Source: Ampelocalamus luodianensis
Taxonomy: Eukaryota > Streptophyta > Magnoliopsida > Poales > Poaceae
Direction of reading: 5' to 3'
DNA: 64,000 nucleotides
NCBI GenBank assembly: GCA_036346255.1
Contig: CM070619.1
Coordinates: 37,330,342-37,394,341, forward strand
Every line of letters begins with the position of its first letter. Position 1 is the stretch's first letter. A program made the position numbers and the translations under genes. This document shows positions 44,767 through 56,826 of this stretch, in pieces. Under the pieces are notes generated by a model, which was given only the letters and a program-made list of their open reading frames with translations, was not told the DNA's origin and ran no database searches.

Positions 44767-45460
44767 GAACTCTCTTGACTAAAGCTCGATTCTTACTCTT
44801 AGGATGTTCTTAAGAGCTTGATATTTATTGCGATGCATCTCGCCATGGACTTGGTTGTGTGCTTATGCAAGAAGGCCGAGTTGTGGCATATGCATCCCGG
44901 CGATTGCGCCCTCATGAAGTTAATTATCCTACTCATGATTTGGAATTGGTGTCGTGGTCCATGCATTAAAGATTTGGCGACATTACCTCCTTGGTAATCG
45001 TTGTGAGATCTACACCGATCATAAAAGTCGAAGTACATATTCACTCAATCGATTTGAATATGAGACAAAGAAGATGGCTTGAACCGATCAAGGACTACGA
45101 CATGGGTATTCATTATCATCTGGTAAAGCCAATGTTGTGGCGGATGCTTTAAGCGAAAGTCACAATGCAATCGCATATCTTCTCTACTGTAGAAAAGACT
45201 TGTGTCTTGATTTCCGGCGCCTAAGTCTTGAATTGGTAGGAGCGGGTTTCCTCATTGCATTACATGTGGAGCCAACATTAGAATCTCAGATTACGAGGCC
45301 CGGACAAGCGATCCGAGGTAGCGAAATCAAGGGAATATGAAAGCAGCAAAGCCAGCGAGTTTTACGAAGATGGTGCGGTATGATTCGATATCATGTCGTT
45401 TGGTAGTACTGTGATCCTCCTCTAAGAAGTCTAATTCTTAGAGAGGCTCATAATTCAAGT
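44767..45460 (+). pseudogene. Element D RNase H
   Basis: In changing frames: a DIYCDASRHGLGCVL segment near 44818-44860, VVAYASRRLRPHE near 44880-44925, a DLELVxxVVHALKIWRHY-like segment near 44940-44985, an IYTDHKS segment near 45010 and MNLRQRRWLE near 45058. Typical chromovirus RNase H with at least four breaks. Confidence 0.8.
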
Positions 45461-46668
45461 TTTCTTTGCATCTGGGAGTACCAAGATGTACCGGATTTAA
45501 AGAAAATATTTTGGTGGAGCCATATGAAGAGGCAAATTGCTTAGTATGTTCTTGAATGTGATATTTGCCAAAGGGTTAAAGTGAACATCCGAAGCCACCG
45601 GTACCCTTCACCTTTGCCTATTCCACAATGGAAGTGGGAAGAGATCGGTATGGATTTAGTTCTTGGTCTTCCCAAGACTTCCAAGGGATCGATGCCATTT
45701 GGGTGATCATCGATCGTTTAACTAAAGTGGCTCATTTTATTCCTGGTCGGACCGATTTCAATGGCAAGCAATTAGCGAGCTTTATATTGCTAGAATTGTT
45801 TGTCTTCATGGTGTTCCTAAAGTCATTGTTTCGACCGTGGTCCTCGGTTTACTTCCCATTTTGGAATAGCCTTCATCGGGCTATGGGGTGAACTCTCTTC
45901 GATCTTGCTTACCATCCTCAAACTAGTGGTCAAGTGAAAGAGTGAACCAAGTAATGGAAGATCTTCTTGAGCCTATGTGCTATCTTATAGCAAAGGCGGG
46001 AGAAATCTTTGCCATATGTGGAATTTTCCTACAATAATAGTTACAGGCAAGTATTCAAATGTCACCTTTTGAAGCCTTGTATGGGAGAGCTTATGAGACT
46101 CCATTGAATTGGTCCGAGTGCGGTGAAAGATCGTTCTATGGTCGGACTTGGTAAAGGAAGCGAGAAGAGAAAGTTAAATGCGATTCGGGATTGTTTGAAA
46201 ACCGCAGATCTCGTCGTAAGAGCTATCTTGATCATCGCCGTCGTGAGTTGAGCTTTGAGGTGGATGACCATGTCTATCTTAAAGTGTCACCCGGAAGGGT
46301 ACTCATCGTTTCGAGTAAAAGGAAAGCTCCCACCTCGTTATATCGGACCCTTCGAATCATTGCCAGCGAGGAGTGTAGCTTACCAATTGGAACTACCGAA
46401 TCACTTTCGCGATGCATGATACTTTTCATGTGTCTCAATTAAAGAAATGCCTTCGTGTTCCTATTGAGGCAAGCGCTTATGAGCATCTTGATCTCCAACC
46501 CGATCTTTCATATCAAGAGCAACGATGCGTATCCTCGACACAATGGAGCGCGGGACAAGAAATCGTCTTGTCAAGTTCTTAAAAATTCGATGGTCTACTC
46601 ATTCAGAGGATGAAGCCACTTGGGGCGAAGATCGATGCGGATCGAGCACCCCATCTTTTGTTATTTAG
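45461..46668 (+). pseudogene. Element D integrase with C-terminal chromodomain
   Basis: Zinc finger HHCC remnants (EAHNSSF near 45435; CDICQRVK near 45560), core MDLVLGLPKTS...AIWVIIDRLTKVAHFIPG (45650-45745, first Asp), second Asp region near 45830, a HPQTSGQVE segment near 45915, a GPFRII-like motif near 46345 and an HDTFHVSQLKKCLRVP segment near 46415-46460. A chromodomain-like tail follows (46540-46668, HSEDEATWGED). Multiple frameshifts, again often at CAG/CTG. Confidence 0.85.
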
Positions 46669-46884
46669 TACTTTCCTTTGAATCAAGAAAGGAAAGTTTA
46701 AACAAACCAATGTAAACAAAGATGTAATAATAACACTATGTTGTTATGTAAGGTTCTTCTTTGTTATCTTTAAAGGAAATCAAAACAACAGATGTTGAAT
46801 TTCCTCATAATTCATTTCCATTTCACTTCTTCTGATCTTAACTTGTTCCAAATCTAGGGGCGAGATTTTCTTAAGGAGTAGGTT
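46669..46884 (+). other. Element D 3' region with polypurine tract
   Basis: Noncoding. AGGGGCGAGATTTTCTTAAG...GTAGGTT (46856-46884) borders the 3' LTR and is the candidate polypurine tract, although pyrimidine-interrupted. Confidence 0.6.
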
Positions 46885-49800
46885 TGTAACAGCCCCAAGT
46901 TTATAAACAGTAATAAAATGCTTTATGAGCAATGTGAGATCTTGTTCATGGCATTCTTTGTTCATGTTTACACTTTGGGTAGCATGTTACAAGTTAAAAC
47001 CTTCCTTTGTAGTCAAAACCCTAAAGAACCATTCAAAGTCTTAAAGGGATACAAGATAAAACTTGTATTATGACTGGAAGTATTTTTATTAAAGCCTAGG
47101 TAAATTATCTTGACTAAAACTATTTTTGTTGCATTTTTAGAAATTATTTGGGCTTAAAGAAAAATTTATTGTCTTTAAATAAATATTTTCGGCCTGAAAT
47201 AAATATTTGTGTATTTTACAAAGTGAAAATGGGGTTTATAGAATTTATCTGGAAATATATCATCGAGTAGCCTCAGATAAAAATTTCATGAATTTATAAA
47301 TTTATTTGATATTTTTAAAGTCCCGATCAAACCTTTTAAGTGTTCAAATGGGTGCGGTCAACTAAAGCGGTCTAAACCCAACCCTTGCAAGGTAGCGACT
47401 CGGTCTCACGTGTTTGGGTCCAACCGAGTGCGACTTGGTGCGGCTCGGTCACGTCCCAACGCGAGCCCGACATCCACGCGTGATGCGAGCCGTCGATCTT
47501 CAATCGAGCAGGCGAGCTCACGGTATCCGCGAGCGTCCACGTGTATACTTTAATCTCCACCGTTGGATCTTGATCTAACGGCGAGGTTAGTGTGTGCAAC
47601 CGGACAACTCGGATCCATGTTCAATCTCCACCGTTCGTTTCCAATCCAACCGTAGGCGCCCTTTTCGTTTTAAACCTAAAGGCGCTTTTATCTCGGCCGT
47701 TAGATTCAAATCCTCGGCTTTTCCTTTCTCGCGTGTTATTAAAGCCCGCACTCCTGCGGACCGTTGGATCTTCATCGTGTGGCCCGATTAGTGTATGCAT
47801 TCGGACGACTCGGATCCCGCTGTCGTGGCCGTCCATCCTGATCTAACGGTATCGCTTATTTCAATTTGAAATCAGAGGCGCGCGTTTATGCGGGCCTTTG
47901 GATTTCAATCCAACGGCGCTCCTTTTTGACCGTGGGCCTTTAAAGCCCAAAATCGGTGGATCGTTGGATTTCGATCGGGTGGCCCAGAGCGGTGTATGCA
48001 ACCGGACCATCCGGTTCAATTCCCAATCTCGGCCGTAGGAAGCCCATCTAACGCGCGCGCGTCGCGCACTTAAGTGGGGTCACGTGTATTCCCTTTTAAG
48101 TGACCGTTGGATTCTAATCCAACGCTCCCCTTTGAATGTGACCTGCGGGTTACGCGAAGGCTACATTAAATCACGGCCGTTCATGTGAGATCGTGTGGTC
48201 CACATTGAACAATACCGGTTGACTGTTTTTAACACCTGTCTTCATCGCAAACGCGCCATTTTCAATCGGACGGTTGTTGGTCTTTTCGCATTTTAGGAGG
48301 CGCGCACGGCTGTGACTGCCAGCGGGACCCACATGTCAGGTGATTCTTATCTTCTTCCCTCTCTCTCATGCGCGATCTTCTCTGAAATCGAGAGAGAGGA
48401 ATTATCCCAAAGTTTTGCAACTAATTTTTGGGATAATTAGCCTAAATGGACACCTCATCAAGCTCTAGACTTTTCCCCAATTATCCTGTAGCTCAACTCC
48501 CTTATATATAAACCCTAGCTTTTGGAGCTGCAGCCATTGTTGACCACTGAAGCTCACTTTCCTCCATTGCTGTCCAGTGGAGTTTCTTGCTTCTATCCTT
48601 TGCTTATCTACCTTAAGCACTGGCTTTACTTACAATAAAGATTGGTTATCTTTTGTAGGTCAAATCGAGAGTTTGTTTCTCTGTCCATCACCATCGGTTT
48701 TCAGAGTTTTTGGTATCTTTCCTATACTGGTAAGCCAAAAACCCTAGTTTTGATATCTTGAGCATCCTAGGAACCTTAGAAGCTGCTGTGAATCATTCTT
48801 TTAAGCATCAGTAGCTTCAACTTGCTTTAAACTGAAAAGTTGATATTATACCTTTTCGGTTTTTCATGTCATTTTCAAGACCTAGGGTTCTTCCTGTCAA
48901 CTTATCATCTTATTTAGGTTTTGACTAAACCCTAGCAGCAGGACAAATTGATCTTTCAATTCTTGTCATCATCTATTTTGACTCCTAGCTGAAATATGTC
49001 TCTGTTCTCTTGTCGGCTCAACCGACAAAATAGGTGTTTGCTTTAGCTTTTGTAATCTAACTAGTTATGGTTAGACTAAGGTTGGTTTGGGATATTAATT
49101 ACCCTAAAAGATCATGCTAAGATTCATTTATGAACTTTTGCATGATCTATACTTCTTTCCGAAAATTGCAATCATCTGTTTTGACTCTTTTCAAAATCTA
49201 AAAGCTGGAACTTTGCAATAAACTCTAGTTTGTCTTTTGAAAACAGATAAGCTATATTATGTGTTATTATCACTATTATGGGTAGTTATGGCTTAAGCAT
49301 CTGTAATCATGCATTTCAGTTGATCATGCATATTTACGCCATTTTGGACTTATTGTCGGTTTAATATTTATTGGATCTTATTGCTCCTTTTAGAATCTGG
49401 TTCTACTGAGGCTTTTGAATATACTTCTGAACAACTTTGAGCACGCAATGAAATCTATTACTATCAAGGCAAGCATCCTCTTTGCACCATATTGAACCCA
49501 GATTTTGTACAATAGCTTTTACAAATCCAGTGGTATCTGTGCATGCTATTTGTCTGAAAATACAAAATGTGACTTGTAATAGCTAGCTATAACCCGACAT
49601 GGTGGATTACCTTAATTATGACCATACACTCAACTCTAGTGTAGTACTGTATACTATATGGTTTATTTTCAGATTTGGCTTAGATATGCGATCTAGAGAT
49701 TTTAGAGTTTGACAAGCATATCTTGTCAAACATAGGAATCTAAGCCAAACCCTTGTTATTTTAAACTCTTTATCCAGTTTCTTTAAATCAGTCTTGTATT

Positions 49801-51275
49801 TGAAATTCAAATTGATCCGGACAAGAGGAAGCTAGTGATGGTGCTTTTGTGCACGAGATTGGGTTTTGTGGTGGACTTGTCGGGTTGATTAAGGACCGAA
49901 CTCGACTATTCGGTTCAAGTCCCCACGTACTTCCACATGTAGTGTATGGTATTTGTTTGGTTAAGTAAAATGTTGAGACTATTGAGTTGGAAACAGGAGA
50001 GTAAGGATATGTGTATTGACCTTGTATGGCATAGATGCTTTGTCCGAGGACTGCGTTTTATGCCATGTGAGCTTTGTATGTCGATGTCGGATGTTCTTAG
50101 GAGGGTGAGGCGTATATGTGCCTCGTCGCATATACGATACCTTAATGGTGCCGATAGCATTCTACTATGGGTAGGGAACCCAATTCGTTTTAAATTGTTT
50201 GGATCGGCATTCTTGACAAACATGTGTGCCCGTGGTTAGTAGGTGGTATAGCCTACGCTAATGGGATTAGTTCACACATGGGGTCCAACTCAATAGTGTT
50301 GGCTTGTTGAAAAATACCAAATCTTAGCTTCCCCGGTCGGCATACCAAAGGAAGTGTGTCATCATTCGGAGGCATCCGAAGACAACGGGCTAGCCAAGTC
50401 ATGTGGGTAAAGATGTACACCCCTGCAGGGTATAAACTGTTCGAATAGCCGTGTCCACGGTCATGGACGATAACTTGAACTGATATCACCTGTATAGAGA
50501 TTTTAATTTCCAAAATGTGGTTTCAGTTTATTTTCGGTTTGCATGAGGAATCATGCATCTTTATCTTCGCTTACATTTAATGTATTTACTCACTGTTTTA
50601 CTTTATTTTTGATTTATTAAATTGCTTTATCAAAAGTTAGCCTTTGTAGGATAAGGTGTATCGCTTTATGCAAATTTGAACCTTTATACCTTCCTGTTGT
50701 AACCTTATGCATGTAACAACTCTACTCCTTTGAATAGGATCTAATAACCACTTTCCTTTGTTAGTTTGTGTAAGACTTGCTGAGTACCTTTTGTACTCAA
50801 GGTGCTACCACCTAATGTTGCAGGTGAGGATGGTTTTCTCTATGAAGTTCCCGTTAGCGCCGATCAGGGTGACGCTAACGAGTAACGCTACTTCTTTCCT
50901 CCACGCAATTGCCTGCGGGTGGATGAGGCCATTGGTGGACATTTTCCGTTTATTTTGCTTCCGCTGTATACTGTTAAAGTGACCAAGTCACTTAATATTG
51001 TAGTACTAATAGAATGATGTAACCTTATGTTTAATTATATCAATGTATGACTGGTATGTGTTTGATGCAATGTTGATGAAGGATATATATGCAATGGTCG
51101 TTGATCACGGAACCATTGTGAATCATATATATCAGAATCTGTTCGGATCTGTCATTTGTTAAATTTATATCTTTAGCATGGTTTTTAATAAAGGGGCAGT
51201 ACTGTTCCTTCATTAACAATTGTGCTACAGTATGAATTTAATTAGTAACATTTCCAATAACCGGGGGTCCTCACA
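46885..51275 (+). repeat. Element D 3' LTR, 4391 bp
   Basis: Collinear with 36558-40923. Differences are mainly small clusters at CAG/CTG/CCAG sites (for example 46927-46970, 47250-47275, 47390-47425). Hairpin array at 47565-48185, TATA at 48502-48512, CTGTTCGAATAG at 50437-50448. Ends CCTCACA. Confidence 0.92.
48502..48512 (+). promoter_or_regulatory. TATA box of D 3' LTR
   Basis: TTATATATAAA at the position equal to 38174. It could drive read-out into the flanking element C leader. Confidence 0.65.
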
Positions 51276-51280
51276 CTTGC

Positions 51281-51617
51281 TGTCCAGATCTCTTTCTCCG
51301 AACTCTTGGCCGAAATCTTCACTTCTAGCATCTCCCAATTTCACTAATGGACAGCCAACCTTTTAATGACAACACACATGGTTCTCCCAAAACTAATTTA
51401 ATCGATTTAACAACTATCTTTGAAAGAAGATGAGAGGGAAAACAATTTTCCAAATTTAACCAAGAATAAGGTGAGATGAGCAAGCTAAGATAGATAAGGA
51501 GTAAAATCGGAGAACTTACGTAAGTTTTTATAAACTATTTGAAAGTAAGTTTTCAAAATATCCTAGAGGCGACCAAGCTAGGGGTTTCAACGGTCAGTAT
51601 GGCTCTGATACCAACTT
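51281..51617 (-). promoter_or_regulatory. Element C leader and tRNA-Met primer site
   Basis: The continuation of the C leader after D. TGGCTCTGATACCA at 51600-51613 is the complement of the initiator tRNA-Met primer site, 4 bases from the LTR start at 51618. No ORF. Confidence 0.85.
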
Positions 51618-54424
51618 TGTGAGGACCTGGAATATTTAACTAGTAACACTTAACCTCCAAATGGATCTAGCATTACTAATTAAACCTTCTAAGCCTCGAT
51701 GGACATATGCTTCCTGCACTGCAGATATGCACATCATCACAAAATTACACATCATTTCCATACAACATCCATTAACAGTCTAGTAAAGGACATACATGAA
51801 GTAAGATTATTACAAAAGAGCCGACCGGCCAAATAGAACAATATACAAGAATGACAGTGGAAGCAAAAGGTGCCATAAGATGGCTAGAACAAAAGTCGAC
51901 CGGTTAGCCACACAACCCATAAGGCAACCGACCGCCGCTAAGCTAGTCGCCCAAGCTACCATAACACCACTCACGTAAGTGAGGCCCCTCAAGCTCACCT
52001 TCTTCCTGCAACAATTACATTTAAGCAAGATAACCGAGTACACAAAGGTACTGCAAGATCGACGTGTGGAATAGCAGACCTATTCATAAACTACATGCAA
52101 GCTTATTTAGGTGGAGGTTGTATGTCTCATTTGCATGAAGCCAACTTTATTTGCAATAATGTAATATATTTAAAAGCAAGTTTGCAAATCTGTTTTGTTA
52201 TTAAAATAACAAATAAATAAAGATACATACAAGTAACCACCGGAAGTGACTATCCCAATAGCCACCACAACATAGCACGAATCCCGATTCGTACTCACCC
52301 ATCAAGTTTTAATTAAAAGGTTGTAGTCTAACTCTTGAAAGACCTTGCCAAGCGTGTCCATAACCTAGGACGAGGCTATTCGAATAGTTTTAACCTGCAG
52401 GTGTACCAATGTACCCACACTTGCACCGCTTCAAGCCAAAAGCACACTACCGAAGGTATGCCGGCACGGCTAAGTCCTACGAGACGCTTTCCAATATTGT
52501 GCATTGACCACGAGCCGCTCGTATGGATCGGAATCCATACGCTTACATTGCAAGCCGAAAGACAACCAGCCATCACGGGGGAAGCCTTTCGGACACTACA
52601 ATGCTCTCAGCACCATCCCTCCTGTGGCTCCCTGTGACCCAGAGCCAATACACGCCAAAGTACTAAGTCAAGAGAGGTCCCATACCCTCTAGTGTGGTTA
52701 GCACGCTAAAATGCTTGGTTTAGTGTAACAAGATGTTCGGTCCTTGTTGACTCGGGCACCATTCCAGTCACACCCAGAAGCACACCAACCATACCATTGT
52801 GCCCAAGTCTAAATCATTTTGTTTTCAGTTTTAGTTTTCATAAGTAGACATGGCACAAGGCTGAAATCATAATTCATAATAAATTTTATGTGATCAAGGT
52901 TATCGACACATTTCTACCGGAAGCTAAGCATGGCTAAGCAATTAGTTCGCAAACTACTAAGTGACAAGAGCTCATCCAACGAGCTCTAAATCACAGCAAT
53001 AACCTAGGCTCATGGTAGTAAAGGATAATCATTTGTCTAAGGAAATGCATCTACTAGGCCAACTATCGACAATAGTTAAAACAAGATAGCAATGCATACA
53101 TAGAAGTTGTAAACAACATAAATATTTAAAATACTGGGATTAACATGATCAAACTGCTTGCCTTGCTGGTCTGGCTCTTGCTGCAGAGGAGGATTCTCAG
53201 GTTCAATATATTCTTCGGAACCTAACGCGAATATGCGATAAACCAAATAAGAACGAAGAACACCAAACAAAACTCAAAAGCAAAAGACATCCAAATCCCA
53301 TGAAATTTACACAGCAGTTAGAGGTTGATTTTAGACAATTTTAGAAACAAGAATCACTTCATTTGGACAAAGCATGACAAAGTTATGGCTAAAACTATTT
53401 CTCTCAGCCTATAAATTCCCTAAATTAATTATTGGTACTGTTCATGGCGAAAATGTCTACAATGATCTAAGCTCTGAAATTTTTATAGCAAGTAGATTTT
53501 GACATCCTAATGACAGCAAAGTTGAGTTTACTAAATTTGGAGTTATAATGATTTACTTATGATTTTTCTAAGTTGTAAACCTAGCACATTATATTTTCCA
53601 GAAACATAAACAGGTGCAAAACCTATTTCATATTAAAGTATGCCAACAGAGAAATTTTCCAAAGATCAATTTTATATATTCAGATTTACAGGAATTACTT
53701 GTGTCTTTTACAACATTAAATAAATTTTAAATGCTACCAATAAGGTTAAATCTATTAACATATTTTTCTCAGTCTGATTTAGGCCTACAACCATTTTTAG
53801 ATTAAAATTTAGTTAATAACAAATTTATCGAAGTGAAAACCATTCAATTTGCAGATATACAGAAAAAGATATGCATTTTCTAAGTTTTAATTCAATTCTG
53901 GAATATATAAAAATGGCAGAAAACAAGCTATTAAAGATTACAGAATTTTCTACCACAGAAGCATAGCTAAAAGCATTTTTATATTAAACTTTAGTGAAAT
54001 ACAAATTTATTACAGTTGGTTTCATGTAAAAAGGATCTATCTTGAATTAGATATGAATTTCTAAAGTTTTTATACAATTTTCAGCTGGTAAGTAAATACT
54101 TACAGAAATAAACAACACTTAACAGAAAAGAAACGACGTGGACAATTATGGGCCCTTGATTTGGAATCTAACGGCGCGTGCGAGGGGTGCGCGAGAGCGA
54201 CCCGAACGGCCCAAACCATCGCGGCCGTCGATCGAAGATCAGATGGCCACGAACGAGGGAGGTTCGGACCTCGCGAACGGCACATGAATGAGGACCGTAG
54301 ATCATCGAATGGACGGTCCACGATGATGGGAGGATCGGGTGACCCGATCGGCCCAACGGATCTGGACCACACATCGCAAAATGGATGGTGGCCTTTGATC
54401 GAAGTGCAAAATGGAGCACTGACA

Positions 54425-54960
54425 CGTGGGGCCGCATGTCAGTGAGTGTGAGTCACACACGCGAGCTTTAACACACGTGCACAGGGCTCGGGTCCCACAT
54501 GGCAGTGACTTAAAGAGGATCTTTAGGACAGCTAATTAAATACTAATGACCAATGATTAATGATTATTAGCAATTAATGTGTCCTAACGATTTTGAACAA
54601 AGGCGATTTAAGTGATTGTGGGCCCACCTGGCAGTGGCACAAGGGGACAGTTTAGGACCAATTAAATGCTAACAATGATTAACATTTAATGAATTTGTAA
54701 ATTAGTCCTAATGACCCCGAGACTGAGGTTTAAGGCCTACGGGCCCACACGTCAGTGACCCAAAAGACCATTTCGGGCACATTAATGCTAAGATACGGAT
54801 TTAATGATAATCATTAGCATTAATGATGTCCGAAAGCATCAGTTAGCGCTAGTGGGTGATTACAGAGGGTTGGACCCACATGTCAGTGAGACATTTAGGC
54901 CAGATTAAGACACAATTAATACTTCTAATGATTGACAATGATTGTGCATTAACTATGTCC
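54425..54960. repeat. Tandem hairpin array in C LTR (right)
   Basis: Same four to five units as 32140-32690, with the ATTAATGCTAA/TTAGCATTAAT arms kept. Confidence 0.85.
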
Positions 54961-55710
54961 TAATAATCTGACGAAAATGGGAGCTTCTCAGCTGACAAAA
55001 CCGAGTGCTTTTTACGGCTTGTCGCCGGCGACTCTGGTCGCGGCGGTGCCAACCAATTATCAAAATGGGTTCGCAACAGTGTTGCGGACCCAATGGTGAT
55101 GACCTCGCCATGCGGAGGCCTAGAACGCCGGTGAGCCGAAAACAAAGATGGAGCCATTTTCGGCAAAACATGAAAATAGCAAAATGCTCCGCTGCGGTCC
55201 AGGAAAGCGAGTGCCAACACTTCTAGGGACTAATAAGAAGCTACCTGAGCCAAGGTGAGCTTGAAAAGTGGCCGGAGAAGCTTGAACGTGATGAAGTTCA
55301 CCGGAGCCGAAGAAGATGAAGTGGAAGATGAGGTTCTGAGCAAAATGAGTGGAGCCAAATCATTACCAAGCTTTATTATAGCTCATAGAGGCTCCAAAAG
55401 CAAGTAATTGCAAAATGAACCACTTACCGGAGCTGGAGAAGAAAGGGGGTGAAATCAGCCGAAAATCTCCAAACTTAAAATTGAGTGATTCCTGTTTATG
55501 CGACCCAAAATTAAGTTAGGGGAAAAATAAAGGAAGTTGAGGAGCTCAAAAGGGTGCAAGAAATATTGAAGGTGAACCACTGGACACCAAGATCCACATT
55601 GGAGCTCCTCGGGTCAACAATGGTGGTTTGAAGATTTGAAGTGGTTTTGAGCTCAAACACAGAGAAGAGCTAGGGGTGGTGTAAAGGAACACCAGGAGGA
55701 CCTGGAGGGG

Positions 55711-55719
55711 TTTAAATAG
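55711..55719 (-). promoter_or_regulatory. Candidate TATA box of C 5' LTR
   Basis: CTATTTAAA on the minus strand, the functional-promoter position for element C transcription. Sequence evidence only. Confidence 0.5.
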
Positions 55720-56826
55720 AGGAAGGATTAGGGTTTCGAGCAAGAACAAGAGCTCACGGTGAGCTCGGTTCATGGCACGGTCATGGACCAAGAAGTGATG
55801 GGAGCAGCTGAGACTCGGGATGGAGGAGCCGAAAGCCTGGGGCGCATTTAATGCCCCACAGAGTGATGTTGACGAGGCACGCTCGAAGTGACACAACAAG
55901 CCACCCTCCCTCTCTCTTTCTTCCTGCCATGGACGCACGCGCGCACGGAGAGACAGAGGAGGAAGAAGAACAGAAAAGAAATCATGACCGTTGGATTGAC
56001 AATGAACGGTCATGATTCAAAGGGTCCAACGAGGTTTTACACTCCAAGCAATCGAGCGGTCCGATCAAGATCGAACGGTGGGATCCATTGAGATGTTGGG
56101 TGACCCGAACAGCCCATTGAATAAGGACGGCCAGATCTAAATCTAACGGCTCAGAAAGGGTGGCTCGATCGCGGTGGCCCGAACGGCACAAACGACGCGG
56201 GCCGAGCGATTGAAATCCAACGGCCGAAAATCAATCGCGCGCGTTTGAAAGGGCTCGGTGCAGTTAGTTGACTGAGTCGAGTCAAGTGGCTCGAGCCCGA
56301 GTCCGACTCAAACCCAAGGAACAGTGAATCAGCTTTAGGTTTAAAATTAAGCTGAGGCTTTTTAGGATTTATTAGAGGTAGCAAAATAACTCCAAAAATT
56401 CTGAAATATTTACAGGAGCTTGCTGACTTAGATATTGACCTAGTGTAAAAAATTTAGAGGTTTTAATGCTATGCATTTTTCTCCAAAAATTCTGCAAGGT
56501 ACTGGTTTAAGGTTTGACGGAAAGTCAAGCAGGTTTGACTGACCTCTCAAAATATTCAAACAATTTCTAAAAATTGTGAAATTTTTCAGAGGGGTCACAT
56601 ACCATCCCAAGAACTTAGGAAAAATATTTCCGGAGGATGATCAAAAGGTTTGACAAGATTGTTTTTGAAGGATCGAGTTTGGATCAAAGACTTGTGACTT
56701 TGTATTTCCATAGCTCTTGTACAATAATTGTTTAGTACACACAGGAAATACATGATGTAAGAAAAAGTTTTAATTTCTACTCATTTTCTTATATTTGAAA
56801 CACAAGCCCAAAATTGGGATGTTACA

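Larger units (their letters stand above)
36558..51275 (+). mobile_element. Element D: full-length chromovirus with 4.4-kb LTRs
   Basis: 14.7 kb, plus strand, with LTRs 36558-40923 and 46885-51275 (TGTAACAGCCCC...GGTCCTCACA) and flanking CTTGC at 36553-36557 and 51276-51280. Primer site, ORF0, gag, protease, RT, RNase H, integrase, chromodomain and polypurine tract are all in order. It is inserted in the leader of element C. The genes carry many small shifts, often at CAG/CTG sites, so whether the copy is truly dead depends on sequence quality. Confidence 0.93.
29320..56826 (-). mobile_element. Element C: giant-LTR, internally deleted chromovirus
   Basis: Two LTRs of 5222 and 5209 bp start TGTGAGGACCT and end GGGATGTTACA on the plus strand. 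They are flanked by GAAAT on both sides (29315-29319, 56827-56831). A primer site (51600-51613) and polypurine tract (34542-34557) fix the orientation as minus. Internal DNA is 34542-36557 plus 51281-51617, about 2.35 kb, interrupted by element D. RT, RNase H and most of integrase are gone. What is left is a chromodomain tail, an 18S fragment and gag/protease. It is non-autonomous. Confidence 0.92.
51618..56826 (-). repeat. Element C 5' LTR, 5209 bp
   Basis: Collinear with 29320-34541. Hairpin tandem array at 54425-54960, TATA candidate 55711-55719 (minus), CTATTCGAATAG at 52376-52387. Followed by GAAAT (56827-56831). No gene; frames at 54100-54445 and 55546-56013 are copies of those in the other LTR. 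Confidence 0.92.

Noticed and set aside
51600..51613. tRNA gene at the TGGTATCAGAGC match
   Set aside because: Only the 3' end complement of tRNA-Met is present, directly beside LTR starts (also at 24508 and 40927). These are primer sites.
55546..56013. 155-residue minus frame, also at 33262-33693
   Set aside because: It covers the LTR promoter and leader region (TATA candidate inside) and its ends differ between LTR copies. Not a gene.
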